Below are positions 20,202 to 23,337 of a DNA stretch of 23,337 nucleotides, piece by piece. Made by a program: the position numbers and the translations under genes. The notes below the pieces were generated by a model. That model did no database searches, was not told the DNA's origin, and worked only from the letters and a program-made list of their open reading frames with translations. The DNA comes from Deinococcus radiopugnans ATCC 19172 (GTDB lineage: Bacteria; Deinococcota; Deinococci; Deinococcales; Deinococcaceae): NCBI RefSeq assembly GCF_006335125.1, contig NZ_VDMO01000037.1:1-23337 (forward strand). The letters run 5' to 3'. Numbering within the stretch: the stretch's first letter is position 1; every line of letters starts with the position of its first letter.

Positions 20202-20274
20202 ATCTATGCAGTCGGTTAAAATCCCTGCGCTGGGACGACGTCGGGGAAGGGGCATTCGCAGCTTGGAGTGCATA

Positions 20275-20303
20275 GGGGCGGCCCCGCCGACGCTGGCCGC
20301 CCC
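20275..20303 (-). terminator. Strong hairpin after rny
   Basis: GGGGCGGCC (20275-20283) and GGCCGCCCC (20295-20303) form a perfect 9-bp stem with an 11-nt loop, 8 bp after the rny stop. No T run follows, so it may be a 3'-end stabiliser or a factor-dependent terminator. Confidence 0.5.
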
Positions 20304-20311
20304 GCTCCTGC

Positions 20312-22012
<1,701 letters not shown>

Positions 22013-22078
22013 ATTTCGCTCCTTGTGGTTCTGTTTCAGGGCGGCCACAGACCGTGAAGAGGTCCGTCCCGCCCCGCA

Positions 22079-22120
22079 AAAAGTGAGAAAAGACGAACGC
22101 CGGTTAGATTCGGACGTTCG
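22079..22120 (-). terminator. Hairpin with T-rich tail between dlh and rny
   Basis: On the minus strand CGAACG and CCG pair with CGG and CGTTCG (22094-22120, one bulged base, 8-nt loop), followed by TCTTTTCTCACTTTTT. It fits a terminator of the upstream hydrolase gene. A TAGACT box (22127-22132) just before it leaves open that it is instead the first structure of the rny leader. Confidence 0.5.
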
Positions 22121-22232
22121 CCTCGCAGTCTAGCCCCAAACTTGAAGTCTGAAAGCGCTGCCGTGTCCAGACGGGTGATTGCTCTGGAATTGCTCTGGGT
22201 TGTGGGTGCGCTGGGCAGGCCGGGACGGGCCT

Positions 22233-22967
22233 TTATTTCAGTGTATCGCCGAAGTAGTTCAGCATTTCGCGCCGGCTGTCACGGCTGGCGTAGGTGTCGG
22301 CGATCTTGCCGTCCTTGAGCAGAAAGCTGTGCGGCTCGCCCTGATACACCGTCAGCTTGAAGTTCTTGTTCGCCGCGTCCAGTTTCTGCGCGTAGGCGTA
22401 GATGCTGGCAATCGGGCTGGGCTGGTCCCTGGTGCCGTGCAGGATCAGCATGGGCGCAGTCAGCTCTCCGATGAATTCGGCGGGCGCTTTGGGCTGCGTG
22501 GCCGTGCCGCCCGAATCGGGAAAGCCGTACCACGCCACCCCCGACTTGAACCCTTTCATCTGCGGCAGCAGCAGCATGGTGTAGCGTCCACCCGCGCAAA
22601 AGCCGGTCAGGCCCACGGCGTTCATGTTCACGTCCTTGCGGGCCGCCAGGGTTTTCAGGCCGTCCTCCACCAATGCCTTCACTACATCGTCACTGGGCTG
22701 CTTCTCGAAGGTCTGCCAGCCCAACGCCAGCGTCACGTACCCGGCCCCAGCCATCTCGTCCACCAGATCCTTGTAGCCCTGTTCCAGACCGTTAAAGGAG
22801 TGCAGCAGGATGACGGCGGCTTTGGGCGTAGCGCTGGCCGGCGCGGCCAGATAGCTCCTATACGCCTTGCCGCCGCTGGTCACATCCAGATCGGCGCCTT
22901 TCACGGCCTGTCCCAGGGCAAGGGAAGAGAGGGCAAGAGCCGAAACAGTCAGCATTCTGGTCATCAT
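22233..22967 (-). CDS. Exported dienelactone-hydrolase-family alpha/beta hydrolase
   Basis: The 244-aa product has an N-terminal signal peptide (MMTRMLTVSALALSSLALGQA) and a single alpha/beta-hydrolase domain. The DLH catalytic triad is visible: nucleophile C124 in GFCAGGRY, D181 in LHGTRDQPSP and H213 in GEPHSFLL. VILLHSFNGL near 52-61 supplies the oxyanion region. Dienelactone hydrolases open lactone rings in chloroaromatic breakdown, but many relatives have broad esterase activity and the substrate here is not known. Export is unusual for classical DLH but common among hypothetical homologs. The start is the ATG 22967, 8 nt after GGAGG (22976-22980). Confidence 0.88.
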   Translation of the reverse strand: MMTRMLTVSALALSSLALGQAVKGADLDVTSGGKAYRSYLAAPASATPKAAVILLHSFNGLEQGYKDLVDEMAGAGYVTLALGWQTFEKQPSDDVVKALVEDGLKTLAARKDVNMNAVGLTGFCAGGRYTMLLLPQMKGFKSGVAWYGFPDSGGTATQPKAPAEFIGELTAPMLILHGTRDQPSPIASIYAYAQKLDAANKNFKLTVYQGEPHSFLLKDGKIADTYASRDSRREMLNYFGDTLK

Positions 22968-22975
22968 GGGTGAAA

Positions 22976-22993
22976 CCTCCACTGTCTACTGTA
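22976..22993 (-). promoter_or_regulatory. Candidate -10 box and ribosome site of the hydrolase gene
   Basis: TACAGT (minus strand, 22988-22993) lies just upstream of GGAGG (22976-22980), which predicts a very short leader. No good -35 hexamer is seen. Confidence 0.35.
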
Positions 22994-23044
22994 TTGGGAC
23001 AGGAGAGGGCGCGGAGTGGGCGGCGACACTGAATGGGGGAACCT

Positions 23045-23233
23045 TCAGGGGATGGGCGCCGGGTTGGTGACCTCATAACGGATGACGTTGGAAATCCCTG
23101 GGTAAAGCAGTCTGAGTTTTGCGCGTAAGGGACTGAGTGGGTCGCCTCCCTGACCCACCACGCTGGCAAACTGGGCCTGCGCGTTGTCGTACCGGCTGAG
23201 ACCTTCGCCTTCTAAGTAGATCGCGAATAGTTT
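23045..23233 (-). pseudogene. C-terminal remnant of an unknown gene cut by an IS
   Basis: On the minus strand an open frame runs from the transposase stop to a TGA at 23045-23047. Its latter part reads like a real protein end: LSRYDNAQAQFASVVGQGG, then PLRAKLRLLYPGISNVIRYE and TNPAPIP. There is no start codon context, since the preceding DNA is IS end. The likely IS boundary is near the TA at 23217-23218, as IS630 elements insert at TA. The protein family is not recognised. The frame is continuous with the transposase frame across the stop, by chance or from the insertion. Confidence 0.45.
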
Positions 23234-23337
23234 TTAGATAAATTGAGCGTCCAGAATCGTTAAGGCCGCGTAGAGGGCCTTGCGCAATTCGGCGACAGTG
23301 TCATAGCAGCGCCTGGGCAGCAAAAATCCCTTAAGTC
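23234..23337 (-). mobile_element. IS630-family transposase, C-terminal end (5' part outside window)
   Basis: The minus-strand frame is open at the window edge and gives 33 residues ending LPRRCYDTVAELRKALYAAL, TILDAQFI and TAA at 23234-23236. The pattern of a short Leu-Pro-Arg stretch, then an aromatic residue, T-x-x-E-L and a helix of Leu/Ala, is typical of the end of IS630-type DDE transposases. About 17 bp lie between the stop and the presumed insertion site. Only the end is visible, so it is not known whether the element is intact. Confidence 0.6.

Larger units (their letters stand above)
20138..20237 (-). repeat. Promoter-hairpin repeat, copy R3
   Basis: Third copy, 115 bp after R2 and 74 bp beyond the rny stop. 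On the minus strand it is the first copy met after rny. The loop is GAAA instead of GAGA; the stem is unchanged. Confidence 0.85.

Noticed and set aside
19501..20237. The three repeats as a CRISPR array
   Set aside because: The repeats are about 100 bp with gaps of 323 and 115 bp, contain promoter and terminator signals and have no nearby cas gene.
20088..20273. Minus-strand reading frames sharing the peptide VLSPSERAGFLL, here and at 19370-19747
   Set aside because: The shared peptide is only the translation of the repeat DNA; the frame crosses promoter and terminator, differs in R2, and outside the repeat the peptides are unrelated.
22858..23169. 103-codon minus-strand frame across the hydrolase upstream region
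   Set aside because: It runs through the hydrolase promoter and signal peptide in another frame; the alternative frame ending at 23045 reads more like protein.

Overview
This is a high-GC bacterial chromosome segment, most likely from a Deinococcus species. The gene set (phoH-ybeY-dgkA cluster, RNase Y, B12-dependent ribonucleotide reductase, DUF1802-type protein), the many starts with a TANNNT box 5 to 7 nt upstream (the leaderless promoter layout known from Deinococcus) and small dispersed non-coding repeats all point that way. No rRNA, tRNA or CRISPR array was seen.

Layout. 1-829: 3' end of an FtsH-type protease and its terminator. 902-979: a small inverted-repeat element. 979-2177 (minus): a GNAT acetyltransferase coupled by a 4-bp overlap to an uncharacterised 211-aa protein. 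2241-4255 (minus): phoH, terminator, ybeY, dgkA. 4607-10247 (plus): aroE, a 1173-aa membrane sensor kinase (CHASE, three PAS, GAF-like, HisKA, ATPase) and a receiver-histidine kinase, joined by GTGA and ATGA overlaps. 10360-10926: a DUF1802-like protein, convergent with a small lipoprotein (10969-11430); one hairpin lies between them. 11628-13372: a SAM methyltransferase coupled to gpsA. 13452-16678: class II ribonucleotide reductase with a promoter/operator region of four symmetrically placed GTAC cores.

16680-17344 is an AT-richer island between two hairpin terminators. It holds a 5-codon leader ORF with a near-perfect Shine-Dalgarno, two hairpins (one hiding a downstream Shine-Dalgarno), and small ORFs of 50, 43 and 70 codons. 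The 43- and 70-codon ORFs overlap by ATGA. It looks like a small acquired operon and is one of the two most interesting parts of the window.

17392-19480: a small membrane protein, a YegS/DagK-type lipid kinase and a PHP phosphoesterase. 19481-20311 is an 831-bp non-coding stretch between convergent genes. It carries three copies of a 100-bp repeat. Each copy has a minus-strand sigma70-like promoter with a 17-bp spacer, followed at once by a hairpin and six Ts, so it would make an RNA of only about 27 nt. A second, longer copy of the 902-979 element lies between copies 1 and 2. The two element copies differ in their first 46 nt only by one compensatory base-pair change in a hairpin. 20312-22012 (minus): rny. 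22233-22967 (minus): an exported dienelactone-hydrolase-like protein. The right edge holds the end of an IS630-like transposase that seems to interrupt another gene.

The housekeeping genes cover protein and RNA quality control (ftsH, phoH, ybeY, rny), lipid and phosphoglycerol metabolism (dgkA, gpsA, YegS-like), shikimate synthesis and dNTP synthesis. All statements come from reading the sequence; no search or folding program was run.
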